Assembly: GCA_020081605.1 (NCBI GenBank)
Contig: JAHREC010000045.1
Coordinates: forward strand, 496,001 to 560,000
Direction of reading: 5' to 3'
DNA: 64,000 nt
DNA from: Albifimbria verrucaria
Lineage: Eukaryota; Ascomycota; Sordariomycetes; Hypocreales; Stachybotryaceae
Part shown: positions 23,869-36,555 of the stretch, one piece after another
Layout: each line of letters starts with the position of its first letter
Numbering within the stretch: position 1 is the first letter of the stretch
The notes under the pieces: generated by a model
What the model saw: the letters and a program-made list of their open reading frames with translations, nothing else
Told to the model about the DNA's origin: nothing
Databases searched by the model: none
Made by a program: the position numbers and the translations under genes

Positions 23869-24985
23869 CTAGACATCGTGTTAGTGTTTGACGAGAAGAG
23901 GGAAAACAGGGCCTGGTTGGCCTTACAGTAGCGACGGCAACGTTACCCCGGCTGTACTTTCCGAGGAAATTTTATTGCTTCGCGCGGGCTTTTTATTCTG
24001 CCTCGACTGACTCCGGCGCTGTACGGCTGGGTGAGTACTCTGGATGAGGGTGCATGAGAGTGATTGATAGACAACAGCCCCTGCTCAGGCAATTATATAT
24101 TACATAAAAGGAGTTGAATAAGAGTCCTGGCCAGGCAAAGCATTTCGGAATGTGGCCGCACCATTTACAACTCGTGGCTATGGCCATGGCCAGGATCAAG
24201 TCTGAACCATGCCATTACCGAACGCCGGTGATTTCGGGGTTTTGCGATGATGAGATGCTGTAGGTGCTGTGGGGACCAAGACGTTATCACATTGAGCTGC
24301 CCATTGACGAGCCCAGGTTTTGGTGGTTTCGTCTTCCGCTCGACCAGGCGTTGCATGCCTGCAAACTCCTTTCCTCACTTGTCTCTCATTTACGCTGGGC
24401 AGAACTCGCCAAGTCGGGTCCTTAGTGGGTCTATATGCACGCCGAGGCTGAAGCACATCTGCGGTGTTCCAGCCAAGGCTTTTTCTTTGCGTCTTGGAAT
24501 TGCGTGCGACTAACGATGTATGCTGCAAAGTGATTTACATGCCTGTTTGTTGCGTGGCACTTTCTGTGGGTGAAGCGCTGGGGTTCTTTCTAGGTTCTCT
24601 TCTCTCTTTTCTCCGCGCTTCTGTGATTATCAATTCAAGGGCGGGATTATTGCCGTCTTTTATGTGAGTGGTCTATTTTTGCAACAGTAATTAACGAACG
24701 GTTCTCTAGTGTTAGGAAAGTTGTTAAGGCAAATTAGCAACATTATGACGCGAAACGATTAGTTCCCAGATTCCATACGACAAAAGGGTACGTACCTAAG
24801 AGAAGAAACTCTTACTAAGTCAGTCTGGACGATCATATGCCAAATATAGGTTGTGGAAGACGACATCTAACAGAAGTCTTCGTCATCACGAACCATAGGG
24901 TAATCCGGTGATGGCATCCATTGAATCTTGGTCTTTTGGTTTCCTATTTATTAAAAAATAACGTTAATTCATTTCATCCAATCAA
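23869..24985. other. Intergenic between hydrolase and tRNA-Gly
   Basis: 1.1 kb. The left end should be the hydrolase promoter; a CGG-N9-CCG inverted pair at 23949-23963 could bind a zinc-cluster regulator, though its spacing is not shared by the other promoters. No gene seen. Confidence 0.4.
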
Positions 24986-25067
24986 GCGTAATTGGTTTAG
25001 TGGTAAAATTCTCCGTTGCCATCCGAGCAGCGTCGGGGAGCCCTGGGTTCGATTCCCAGATTACGCA
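24986..25067 (+). tRNA. tRNA-Gly(GCC) with an 11-nt intron
   Basis: A complete cloverleaf. Acceptor GCGTAAT pairs with ATTACGC, A-box TGGTTTAGTGG is at 24993-25003 and B-box GGTTCGATTCC at 25046-25056. The T stem CTGGG/CCCAG flanks TTCGATT. The anticodon stem CTCCG (25011-25015) pairs with CGGGG (25034-25038). The loop reads TTGCCA-T with anticodon GCC at 25018-25020, interrupted after position 37 by an 11-nt intron, about 25022-25032, the canonical place. The discriminator is A25067. It lies inside the PKS locus between the hydrolase and enoyl reductase genes. Confidence 0.93.
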
Positions 25068-25077
25068 TGAGACTTTA

Positions 25078-25082
25078 TTTTT
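25078..25082 (+). terminator. Pol III terminator of tRNA-Gly
   Basis: A run of five T eleven bases after the tRNA 3' end, preceded by TTTA, as expected for RNA polymerase III termination. Confidence 0.7.
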
Positions 25083-25564
25083 ACTCGTGGTTTAATTTTT
25101 GTCCATAGCGTGTATAGAGAGAGAGTGGTGATCTCACTTGCGAAGTGAACCTCATCAGCTGCAGTGTGCCATGTATACATCTTTCTAGATACCTATGGAA
25201 TGGGGAGGCCAGTTGTGACTATCGAGTGGTCCACATTCCCTCAATGATTTTACCTAACACTAAACTGGTCATCCTTAGCACCAAGATATAAAGAACTGTC
25301 AATTATCAAACTACTTGGAATTTTCAAAGAAATCCGACAAAATCACATTTATTACGCCACCTGCTTCGATCTTCGAATAAATCGTGTTGGGAGTAGATAG
25401 GCGGGATTGGACATATTTAATTGTTCCTGTCTATTCTTCTGAAGACTGTTTTAATGAATCACTCAAACGGCTATTTATGGAATCATTTCTTGTCTGTCCA
25501 AGCGAACCTATCAATTAAATCGCCCAAGGAAGACATGGGCTTGCCCACCAATCCGCCGAGGCAA
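25083..25564. other. Intergenic
   Basis: 482 bases between the tRNA terminator and the enoyl reductase stop codon. AT-rich; no gene seen. Confidence 0.4.
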
Positions 25565-26795
25565 CTATGCCTTCAAACTCACCACGCATTTTTGCCCGGA
25601 TAGCTTTCCTTCCTTTACCAACTCCATACCTGTGAGCACTTGGTCTAGTCCACCTTGTAGAATGCGCACCGGGTGATGGCGTAGCTTCCCATCATTGACC
25701 AGCTCTTGTGCTAATGCCCACAGCTTTTCTCCATAAGCCCTGATTTCATCGCTTGGGGCCCGGCCGTAAGGAGCCGGCCAAGTGGAACCGTCCCCAAAGA
25801 TAGAAGGCCCCAGGACCCAATCAGTCTTGACGGTAGGGCGAGTAGCGGCATGTTCTGCGAACGGATCTAGGGAGACATATTTGCCGCCAGCGCGGCCCAG
25901 GGCAGCAAAACAGAAGGTGGTAGATTCAACCGTGGTAATACAGTCAAGGGCATAACGTAGGTTATTCTTTGTATAAGTTCGCTAAGACGTAGCACAAGGG
26001 CCAAGTTAGTCAACTTTATTAAGATGGGCATGAGGATTAAGTTCCTGTCAATCTGGTTGAGTTGAACTACTAGACTTACAATTCTCGTGGCACAGTCTTG
26101 CTCGTGGTAATCAAAAGTTTCTTCAGCGCCATATGACTTGACTTGTTCTGAATTCTTTGGCGAACACGTTGCAATTGGTATCAGATTCGCACTATCAATG
26201 TCAGTACCGCCAGAGTTGATAGAGGACGTTAGATGCAAGCTCACAGCCTAAGAAGTTGCATGGCAATAGTCGCAGTAGCGGTACTACCACCATACACAAG
26301 AACATATGCAGGCTTTTCAACTGGCGCGTCAGGCAGTGGAAGTCCCAAGAGCTTCAGAGCAAGTCCAGCTGTGCTGATACCGGCACCAAAAGTAGCGCCA
26401 CCTTCGGTGCTAATGAGAGCAGGTAGTTTCATCCAAATCTTGCCAGTCGGGATGTTGTATTCACCAAATGATCCAACAAGTGGTGTATTGGCATTCATGG
26501 CATGTTGGGCTCCGCATATTCTGTCGCCAAGCTCAACCTCTGTAACTTGAGGCCCAACAGCAACGACAGTCCCTGCATAATCAGTACCCAGGACGCCACC
26601 GTGAGTAACAAAGCTACCGAGCATTTTGGTGTCGCTTGGATTGATAGCCACAGCCTCCGTTCGAACCAAGAACTGAGTTGGTTGCAGTTCAGGCAAAGGC
26701 ACGTTATCTCGCACGAACACGCGATCATTTGACTCTATCACCACTGCCCGGTGAGAGACTGGAGGTGAAAGGCCTCCATTACCGACAGATCCCAT
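25565..26795 (-). CDS. LovC-like trans-acting enoyl reductase (MDR family)
   Basis: Three exons on the minus strand: 26795-26245, 26191-26080 and 25981-25565; introns of 53 and 98 bp with good GT-CTGAC/CTAAC-AG signals. The spliced frame is intact, 359 residues. The N-terminal GroES-like part has [11 protein letters not shown] and [11 protein letters not shown]; the NADPH-binding part has [18 protein letters not shown] followed by IATCSPKN, characteristic of fungal trans-ERs; the C-terminal part has [13 protein letters not shown]. These medium-chain reductases act in trans on PKSs whose own ER is inactive, as LovC does for LovB, reducing selected enoyl-ACP intermediates. ATG 26795 is chosen over an upstream in-frame ATG at 26864 because it gives the family's usual N terminus. 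It is divergent from the PKS across about 670 bp. Confidence 0.93.
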
Positions 26796-27465
26796 TTTCA
26801 AAGTCAGATGGCAACTTCTCTCAAAGCAACCAAAACGATATTCCAATAAAAGAAACAAATACAAGACTCAACGTAGTATCAATTATCCTTTTAGTATTGC
26901 CATATACGAAGCGTGATGTGGGAGCAAAAATACGAATTATAAAGAGGTTTTACGAACAAGTCCTTTCGGTGTAATAGCTGTCGTTCGGGGCTCCACACGC
27001 CGGATTTGAATACAAGCTGGGCGTCCATCATGTTTCACCCATCCCCAAGCTGAACAATATGACTTGGCGCGATCAATAATCTTCACAACAGACACCGTTA
27101 ACTTTACCCACAGAATTTGTGATTTGAAATGCCGACTCTTTTGCGCGTTTTATTATCTAATTGCCGATCATGCAGCCACTCGGGATTTCCACCGCGGAAG
27201 CGCTTCATCAGGCATATGCATGGCGCTGTGGCTTGTCTCATGGCGCTGGGTCTAGACCAGTTGCGCCGGGAGGTGCAACGGATTGGTTCTTTGAATGCCA
27301 TTGAACGACATGGCATCGCAGACATGATAAAGGCCATGATAGACGCACTACTGTGGAATATGAAGAAACCGCATCTCCCCGTCGGGCTATAAAGACTACA
27401 CTCGCCCTCTTGAGCTTTTGTACATTATCACCAAATATCAAGACTCAGTTCTGTTTCCTTTTAAA
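26796..27465. promoter_or_regulatory. Bidirectional promoter between trans-ER and PKS
   Basis: 670 bases shared by the divergent enoyl reductase and PKS genes, likely allowing co-activation. A TATA box lies toward the PKS (27388-27394). CGG-type half-sites occur (for example CGG-N11-CCG near 26987-27003) but with irregular spacing, so no operator is claimed. Confidence 0.6.
27388..27394 (+). promoter_or_regulatory. TATA box of the PKS gene
   Basis: TATAAAG 72 bases before the PKS start codon, in the right orientation and at a usual distance. Confidence 0.6.
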
Positions 27466-30400
27466 ATGAGGCGCAACGAGCCCATTGCAATAGTCGGTAG
27501 TGGATGCCGCTTCCCAGGCGGCGCCACAAGCCCATCCAAGCTTTGGGAGCTCTTAAAAGCTCCAAGAGACTTGGTTAGCAAGATCCCCAAGGAGAGGTTC
27601 AATGTAGATGCTTTCTATCATCCTGATGGATCTCACCATGGTCGAACCAATGCACAATATGCTTACTTCCTCGACCAAGACCCTTACACATTTGACCCGG
27701 GCTTCTTCAGCATCCCACCTAGTGAGGTGGACACAATGGATCCACAACAACGCCTTCTCTTAGAAACAGTTTATGAAGGTGTATCTTCAGCTGGTCTGAG
27801 AATTGAAGATCTGCGAGGATCTTCCACTGCCATCTATGTTGGCATGATGCAACGAGATTTCCTAGATCACCAAAATTACGACCTGGATGCTCTAAACACT
27901 TATGCTGCAACCGGCACATCAGCATCTATCTTGTCTAATAGGGTTTCTTACGTTTTTGATTGGCATGGTCCAAGTATGACACTTGATACTGCCTGCAGCT
28001 CCTCGCTAGTTGCAGTTCACCATGCTGTGGAGCAACTCCGGACGGGCTTAAGCAAAGTAGCTGTAGCCGCTGGTACCAACTTGATACTGGGTCCTATTCC
28101 TTTCATCTCTGCCAGCAAGTTGAACATGTTTTCGCCGACTGGTCGCTCTCGAATGTGGGACATTGCGGCAGATGGATATGCCAGAGGCGAAGGTGTTGCT
28201 GTTGTCGTGTTAAAGACACTCAGCCAAGCAATCGCAGATGGTGACTCCATAGAGTGTATAATTCGAGAGAGCGGTATTAATCAGGACGGAAAGACTCCTG
28301 GTATCACAATGCCGAATCATTCAGCACAGGAGGCTCTTATTCGCCAAGTCTACGAAAGAGCAGGCCTCGATGTAACAAACCCTGCCGACCGCTGCCAGTA
28401 CTTTGAAGCACATGGCACAGGTACTCCTGCAGGTGATCCGCAGGAGGCTGAAGCCATTTCTTCAGCCTTTTTGGTGATAGGCAGCGTGATGCAGACGAGG
28501 AACCTTTGTATATCGGAAGTATTAAGACCATCATTGGTCACACTGAAGGTACTGCTGGTATTGCGGGTTTGATAAAAGCCTCACAAGTCATCCAGCATGG
28601 TATTTTGCCTCCAAATATGCTGTTCAATGAGCTCAATCCAAGGATAGCACCTTTCTATTCAGACCTCAAAGTTGTTACTGAGCAACGAGTATGGCCAGCT
28701 CTCAAGTTCAACCAACCCCGGCGTGTCAGTGTCAATTCGTTTGGATTTGGTGGTACAAATGCTCATGCAATAGTGGAGGAATATGTGCCGAGCCCTGATC
28801 AGGCTTTTGCCAAGCAACTGACTCCTTGTCTTGCACCAATTGCCATATCGGCTAACTCAGAAGCGTCTCTTAAAGCCTCGATGGAGGAACTAAAGCAGTA
28901 TATTGAAAAGAACCCAGAGCTGCACTTGCATGATCTTACTTGGACTTTGCTTAAGAAACGGTCAAACCTCCAAGTCAGGCATACCATCTATGCCAACTCA
29001 GTTGAAGCTCTCCGCCAGACTCTAGAACGAGATGTACCTTTAGTCCAAGGGAAGCAAAGTGTCGCAGTCACCTCGGACGTAAAGATGAAACCCCAAGCTT
29101 TGGGTATCTTTACGGGCCAGGGTGCACAGTGGCCAGCTATGGGGAAAGCCCTTGTTGAGCAAGTGCCATACGCCCGTAGCATTGTACTTGAGTTAGACCA
29201 GTCTTTGCAGGAATTACCAGAACAATATCGACCATCATGGAGGATTATAGACCAACTCTTGCTCGAAGGAGACGAATCGAATGTGCACGATGCCACATTT
29301 TCTCAGCCTCTATGCTGTGCGGTACAGATCATTCTGACCAAGCTTCTGGAGATTTCTGGTATAAAATTCAAAGTCGTCCTCGGTCACAGCTCGGGCGAGA
29401 TTGCTTGCGCATTTGCTGCAGGATTTATTTCCGCATCTGAGGCAATACGAATCGCCCATCTCCGAGGTCTCACATCAAAGTACGCGGGTGGTGTAGGAGG
29501 CATAGAGGGTGCCATGATGGCTGCAGGTACCTCTTTTGACGATGCAACCGAGCTGTGTGCTCTTGAAGCATTTGAAGGCAAGATGACTGTGGCTGCGAGT
29601 AACTCTCCCAAAGCGTCACGCTCTCTGGAGATAAAGACGCCATTCTCAAAGCCCAGGAGATCCTCAACGAGGAATCTAAGTTCAACCGAGTTCTTAAAGT
29701 CGATAAGGCCTATCATTCACATCACATGATACCTTGCTCCGAGCCTTATGTTGCCGCTTTGAAGGCTTGTGGTTGTGACAAATTTACCATGAGCGACGCC
29801 CCAAAGGCGATATGGATCTCCTCTGTGTACGAGGGAAAGGTCATGCAGCCCGAGGACCTCAATGCTGAGTACTGGAAGGATAATCTGCTCTCTCCAGTTC
29901 TGTTTTCGTATGCTATTGAACAAGCTATTGTCAAACATATGCCGCTCGATATTTGCATTGAAGTCGGAGCACACCCTACTCTCAAAAACCCAAGTCTTGA
30001 CACGATAGAAAATTGTTCAGGGGCCTCTCTCCCATACGTTGGATGTATGGAGAGGAAAAAAGATGGAGTTGAAGCTTTTTCTTCCTGTCTGGGCTACATC
30101 TGGTCACACTTCGGTTCTGATGCCATTGATCTCTCGAATCTTTATAGGAATTTGTTCGGGGTCACAAGCGCCAAGGACTTATCGAAGGACCTTCCTTCTA
30201 CGCTTGGGACCACTCTCGATCTTATAGAAAAGAATCTCGCACCCTTCGTACTTGGCTTGAGGCAGAAAGACCCCATCTATTACTGGGTAAAAGCTTTCTC
30301 ACAGCAGCCCTTCCTCTGCACAGTGGCAGAATTTCATCAGACAACGCGATATTGAATGGCTGGATGGTCATTCACTGCAAGGACAGACCGTATTCCCTGG

Positions 30401-33400
30401 CGCCGGTTATGTCGTAATGGCCATGGAGGCTGCTGTGAAGGTCGCAGGTGACCGTGAAATACAACTACTTGAAATACTGGACTTGAAAATCGACAAGGCA
30501 GTGACTTTCGAAGATGAAAATAGTCTGATCGAGTTGAACCTCAGCCTAAGCATAGATTCTTTGCGGACTACGAACTTACATGCCATCTACAACTTTACCA
30601 TCAACTCGTCTCTTGCCAAGGAAAATGGTCTTAGTCGCTCAGCAGCTGGCACAGTTATTGTTACTTTTGGACCAGAGTCACTTGAAACTCTCCCTCCTCC
30701 CGAAGGTGAACCGCCCCATCTCAACAATGTCAGCATAGAAAGGTTCTATAATATGTTACATGAAATTGGTTACGGTTACACTAAGCAGTTTCGAGGAATC
30801 GCCGATTTGAGACGTGGTGATGGCAAGGCTTGTGGCACTATTAACAACCACCTCCTTGAAGATAACCAACGCAACATGGTGATACACCCTATCACTCTTG
30901 ATGTTGCTTTCCAAAGCTTCATTGGAGCCTACACCGCGCCAGGTGACAGGCGTCTTCGGTCAATCCTGGTCCCTACTGGGTGTGATCGAATTGCTATAAA
31001 TCCTTGCGTTTCTAACCAAGGTTATATTCCATCATCCCAACTGAACTTCTCCTCTAGGAGTTCAGCAGATGTAGGCGTGGCCGTTTCAGGAGATATTGAA
31101 GTGTTCGATGCAGAGACCAACACCACTCTAGTGCACGTTGAGGGCCTCTGCTTCAAACCATTCGCCCTGCCCTCAGCCCTTGATGACCATGAAATGTTCT
31201 CAAAATGGACTTGGGGTTCGATAGCGCCAGATGATCTGCTTGATGACAAAATCTATCACGCCACGGAGAAGGACACAGAAAGCGTTTCAGCCATCGAGCG
31301 GATCACATACTGGTATATAAAGTATTTCCTCTCTCAAGTTACAGCTGAGGATCGAGAGAAAGCAGTCTTTCACTTTAAGAAGCAGATTGAATGGTGCGAA
31401 TATATTGTCAAAGAAACAGAAGCCGGCCGCAACGTATGGTATACGTCGGATTGGGAGAATGATTCACGTGCTGATATTGATGAGTTAATTCTCAGGTAAG
31501 GTCATGTTCCTTTGTTTTAGTAACCAGGCTGATCCGTTCTAAAGACATGAATCTCATCCGTTCGTTCGCCTCATACAACGGGTTGGCGAAGGCTCAGTAG
31601 ACACACTTCGAAACAACAAGAACGCGTTTGATCTCATGGATCACGATGGATTACTTACCGAGTTCTACGGAAGCACTCTTAGTTATGGGCACGCTTATAA
31701 ATATTTTCGACAACTACTGGACCAAATCAACCACCGCTATCAGAACCTAGATGTTCTGGAGATCGGTAAGAGCCCAATGTCGAATGAAAAAAATATTCTC
31801 TAACTTGTGAAAGGTGCCGGAACTGGAGGCGCCACGCGATATTTCTTCAACCCAGAGCCGGTTTCATTCAACAGCTACACATTTACAGATATCTCTAGTG
31901 CATTTTTTGAGCAAGCGGCCAAGGAATTTGGGAAACATGCCGAGAAAATGGATTTCCAACCGCTCGATATTCGTCGGCCCCCGACTGAGCAAGAGTTCAA
32001 GCCCAACTCATATGACTTGATTATCGCTTCAAACGTGCTACATGCGACACCAAACCTTGAGAAGACTTTAGAGCACGTCCGCAGTCTTTTGAAGCCTGGT
32101 GGCCGCTTGATCGTTATCGAGGTTGCGCACCGCGAGCATACCCGCATTGGATTCATATTCGGCTTATTCCCAGACTGGTGGGCTGGCCACGACGAAGGCC
32201 GTGTTCTAGAGCCATTCGTGTCTTACGACAAATGGGACGAGCTGCTGAGAAATACTGGGTTCTCTGGTATTGATCATCGCACTCTTGATCCAGATAGCAG
32301 AGTGTTCCCCAACGGCGTGTTCGCAACTCATGCTGTAAATGATGTTATAGCAAGATTGGATTCACCTTTAACCAGCTCATCTCAAGATTCGAACTCGCCA
32401 ATAATCGTTATTGGTGGCAAGTCTCCAAAAACAGCAACACTTTCAGAAAGCCTCTCCAGTGTTCTCGATGGTCGCAAATGGGAGGTAGTCCCTAGCATTC
32501 GCGACATTATCGACTTTGACTGCAAACCTGATTCTACATTTATTATTCTCTCTGAGCTGGATCATCATACCTTTGCTGGTTTCGACGATGAGCAACTCGA
32601 TGCTCTGCAAACAATTTTCAATGCTGCGAAACATATCTTGTGGGTAACTGAGAATGCCTGGGTTGAGAACCCGCAACAAGCCATGACGATTGGATTTCTG
32701 AGAACTTTGCGCATGGAATACCCGGATGTCCAGATTCAAGTTCTGAATGTCGATAAAGCCGAAAATTTGAATGCTGAGTTCTTGGTCGAGACTTTGCTCC
32801 GTTTGGAAACTGGTGCTGAATGGCAAGAACATGGCCTTCTATGGACACAAGAACCAGAGCTTTACTTGTCTAATGGAAAGGTCATCGTGCCGCGACTTAA
32901 GCCCGATGTTGAGAAGAACAACCGACTGAACTCTGGCCGTCGTCCAATTCTTACTGATCTCGACCCCACTGTAGGAACAGTGAGCCTTGATTATGTCGAG
33001 AACAAACCTCGTTTTAAGTTCCTTGAAGAGCGATACATCCCCAAAGCTGATCGTCAAGCCATTTCCAAGGTCAAGGTGCAATACTCGCTCGCGAAAGCCA
33101 TAAGAATTGGGCGATTGGGCTCATTTTATCTTATTCAGGGCAAAGTTCCAGGCACAGAAAGTACTGTAGTGGCTTTATCACAAAGCAATGCTTCCTCAGT
33201 TGAAGTCTTGTCGGATGATATCATCACTGTCACGGAGGAAAGCAACTTGACGGTCAAATCCATACTTCCAAGCATCGCAGCACATCTGATTACACAGACT
33301 ATTCTGTCAGAGATTGTTCCTGGCGCTACAGTTCTTATTTTCGAGCCTCCCAGGTTTTGTGTCGAGACTCTGAGCCAACAAGCTGAAGCTGCCGGAATTC

Positions 33401-36400
33401 ACCTTTATTTTGTTTCTACAACCGCCTCTCCGGGCATCGACAAGTCTCATTGGATACAACTACATGATAAGGAGACGCAGTGGAGCATTCGTCACAAGCT
33501 GCCTCGAAAGACTGCTGTGTTTTATAGCCTAGCATCTGACGAGAATGCTGCAAAACTCAGCAGCTGGTTGATCAGATGTCTCCCGAGTGGCTGCTCGATT
33601 CGTTATATCAATGATCTATTCCAGGATATTTCTTCATCGTCGACACCGAAAAGTCTGGCAGATGCTTCTGAAATTCTTTCGCAGGTGCTCAAAATCCCCA
33701 GAGGTCCCGGAAGTGACAGCCATGTTGCCTTTCTACAGCCCAAAGAGATACTCGAACAGCAAGGTGCTCCTAGGATTGATGTTGTTATCGACTGGGGCGT
33801 GCAGGAGAAAGTTCCTTGCCATATACGGTCTATTGAGACGGATCAGATTTTCGTCGATGACAAAACGTACTTGCTTGTGGGTCTTGCGGGTGATTTAGGT
33901 CGCTCCATTGCTCGCTTCATGGTAGAACGAGGCGCTCGCCACATTGTTCTGTCCAGCCGCTCTCCCAAAATTGACCAGCGTTGGATTGATGATGTTAGTC
34001 TTTCGGGCGGGAATATTCTGGTTCTTCCAATGTAAGAAAAGCCAAACACCAGGCACCAAGCCTTACTCTAACGTGGTATAGGGATGTCTCGGACGCAACT
34101 TCGGTTGATGAAGGTCTCGCTCGAGTGCGAGCCTCCATGCCACCAATTGCTGGCGTGGCATTTGGCCCGCTTGTGCTTCAAGATGTAATGTTCAAGAACA
34201 TGGACCTCTCGATGCTTGAAATGGTGCTCGCGCCCAAGGTGACGGGTGCTTATCTTTTGAATGAGCGTCTTTCAGATCCTGCTAATCCTCTAGACTTTTT
34301 GTCATGTTCTCATCCTTCGTGATGGTTTCTGGAAACCCGGGACAGGCAGCATACGGCGCTGCTAATGCTTACACGCATGCAATTGCTCAGCAAAGACGCT
34401 CTCGCGGCATGGCCGGGTCTACTATCGACATTGGCGCCGTCTTTGGCGTTGGCTTTATCGCTCGAGCTGGTCGTGAACATGAGTACGACGTGCTCAAGTT
34501 CCTTTTGATGAGGTAAATGAGTGGGAGCTCCATGCACTATTTGCAGAAGCTGTAATTGCCGGACGCAACAGGGACATCGACGACATTGAACTCGTAACTG
34601 GTATGCCACACATGGACCCCACAAACCGGGCTCGAATTCCTTACTTCGATGATCCTCGGTTTGCATATTTCAAATTGTCAGATCGTCGAACCAAGGTTGA
34701 GGAAACCTCGGGTGCTGTCGGCTCTGTCAAGGATCAACTTCTCGGTGCAGAGAACATGGAACAGGTTCGCGAAATCATTGTCAAAAGCCTTTCTGACAGG
34801 ATTCGTATGGCCTTGCAACTTACTGCCGCGGATGAGCTGAATGTTTTATCTCCTTTGATAGATCAGGGAGTAGACTCTCTGAGTGCCGTAACAATCGGCT
34901 CTTGGTTCTCGAAGAATCTTAGCATTGATATTCCTCTCTTGAAGATTCTTGGCGGTGCCTCAATCACTGACTTAGTTGACGAGGCCATCTCCCGCTTGAC
35001 ATCTGAAGCTATACCCTTGGCTTATGTTAGTCAACCAGAGCAAGAGGAGCACTTGGCCACCAATTTGGATCTTACGCCCCTGTCGACAGCTGTCGGAGGA
35101 TCCGGGGACTCAGCAAGTTCTATCGATAACGAAACCATTCCAACGCCTCTATCTCAGCAATCCGACGTTGCAGATGGTTTTGAACGCGAAGTTCCACTTT
35201 CACTTACTCAAGAGTATTCTTGGAAACAGCAGCAGCTTGACTTGGACCCAAAGACGTTCAATAGCACTATTGGCATGTACATGAAAGGGCCCCTTGACCT
35301 GGGCCGCCTTTCTTGGGCTTTCAACCAAGCACTTCAGCGCAATGACGCGTTTCGCACACGCTTCGTTCCTGATCCAGCTGACTCGTCTCAACCTATTCAA
35401 GCAATCATGAAGTCGCCTAAAGCTTCCTTCGAATCCATTCAAGTTGCAGACAAGGCTGCTGCGGAGCAACGATTCAAAGAGCTTGAGAGTTACCAGTATG
35501 ATTTGACAACAGGAAACACTTTGAAAGTCGTCGACTTTTATTGGTCACCAACCGATCACTTGCTTATAATTGCGTATCACCGCCTTGTGGGTGACGGTTG
35601 GACCACTGAGCATCTCTTCGTTGAAGCTGGTAAACTATACAGTGGTGTACAGCTTGAACCTGCTCCTAGTTACGGTGATTTCTCCGTACGTCAGCGAAGC
35701 CAGCTTGAGAACGGCGAATTTGACAAGGATCTCGATTACTGGAAAGATTTGTTCAAAGTTCTACCGGGTAGGCTCCCATCACTTGATGTGCCGGATGCAA
35801 ACTCGAATGCCATTCCGAAAGCCTGGAATGAGCATGAGTTGTCCATGCGTCTGAACCCCATGGTTGCAGTAAGAATCAAGGATCGCAGTCGCAAGCATAA
35901 AGTCGCACCCATGCATTACTATCTGGCATCCTTCCACGTACTGCTAGCCCGTCTGACCTCCAGTACAGATGTAGTCATAGGTGTTGCCGATACTAACCGG
36001 CCTACACTCACAGACCAAGCCACTATGGGGTATTTTGCAAACTTCTTACCCATACGGCTGGACTATGCCTCGGACAAGATTTTCAACGAGATTCTTGTGG
36101 CTGTCAAAGAACAGATGCGCGCAGCGCTGCTTCACAGTGCAGTCCCTTACGGGGCGATCCTAGAACGACTGAACCTGCCCAGTCCATCCAACGAGGACCC
36201 TCTTTCTCACGCGCCACTCTTCCAAGCCGCTTTCGACTATAAGCAAGGCCAAGCTGAGAGTGGAAGCATTGGGGACGCAAAGATTGTGGACTCACGCACA
36301 CCGCGTGCCCGGACTCCATATGATATCACGATGGAGATTAGTGACGATCCTACCAAGGATCCTCTCATCACCTTCAAATTACAGATGGATCGGTATGGCG

Positions 36401-36555
36401 CCAAAGATTTGGAGGTGGTTATGGATGCATACATGTCAATATTGAGCATCTTTTCGAGAAATCCGGCTCTTCGAGTCGAGGATGGAAAGCTAGCCAAGGG
36501 GCCAAGGCCAAAGCCTGAGTGGCGCACAAATTATCATGAGCGGACAGGAAGCTAA
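27466..36555 (+). CDS. Highly reducing polyketide synthase with C-terminal condensation domain (LovB-type)
   Basis: Four exons: 27466-31495, 31545-31765, 31814-34031 and 34082-36555; about 2,982 residues. KS has DTACSSS (Cys near 177), EAHGTGT and GHTEG. MAT has GHSSG (Ser near 642) and AYHSHH. DH has DGHSLQG (His near 970) and [11 protein letters not shown]-methyltransferase motif I, LEIGAGTGG, is near 1418. A non-catalytic psiKR/ER-less region follows, then KR with GLAGDLGRS near 2107 and the Tyr of [13 protein letters not shown] has GVDSL (Ser near 2424). A condensation domain ends the protein, with no A, R or TE domain after it. Its core motif at 35578-35598 reads HRLVGDG, so the second, catalytic His is Arg. 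Six one-base losses break the frame (about 28468, 29610, 30198, 30347, 34296, 34501); corrected length is a codon multiple. No ER signature is present, consistent with the adjacent trans-ER. Confidence 0.95.

Noticed and set aside
26796..27465. Zinc-cluster operator shared by the cluster promoters
   Set aside because: CGG/CCG pairs occur (N8, N11 here, N9 near 23949) but spacing and orientation differ, so no common site can be supported by eye.
27466..36555. Reading the PKS as a set of separate or pseudogenised fragments
   Set aside because: Conserved motifs continue across every break after a one-base correction and the corrected coding length is divisible by three; no domain is missing.
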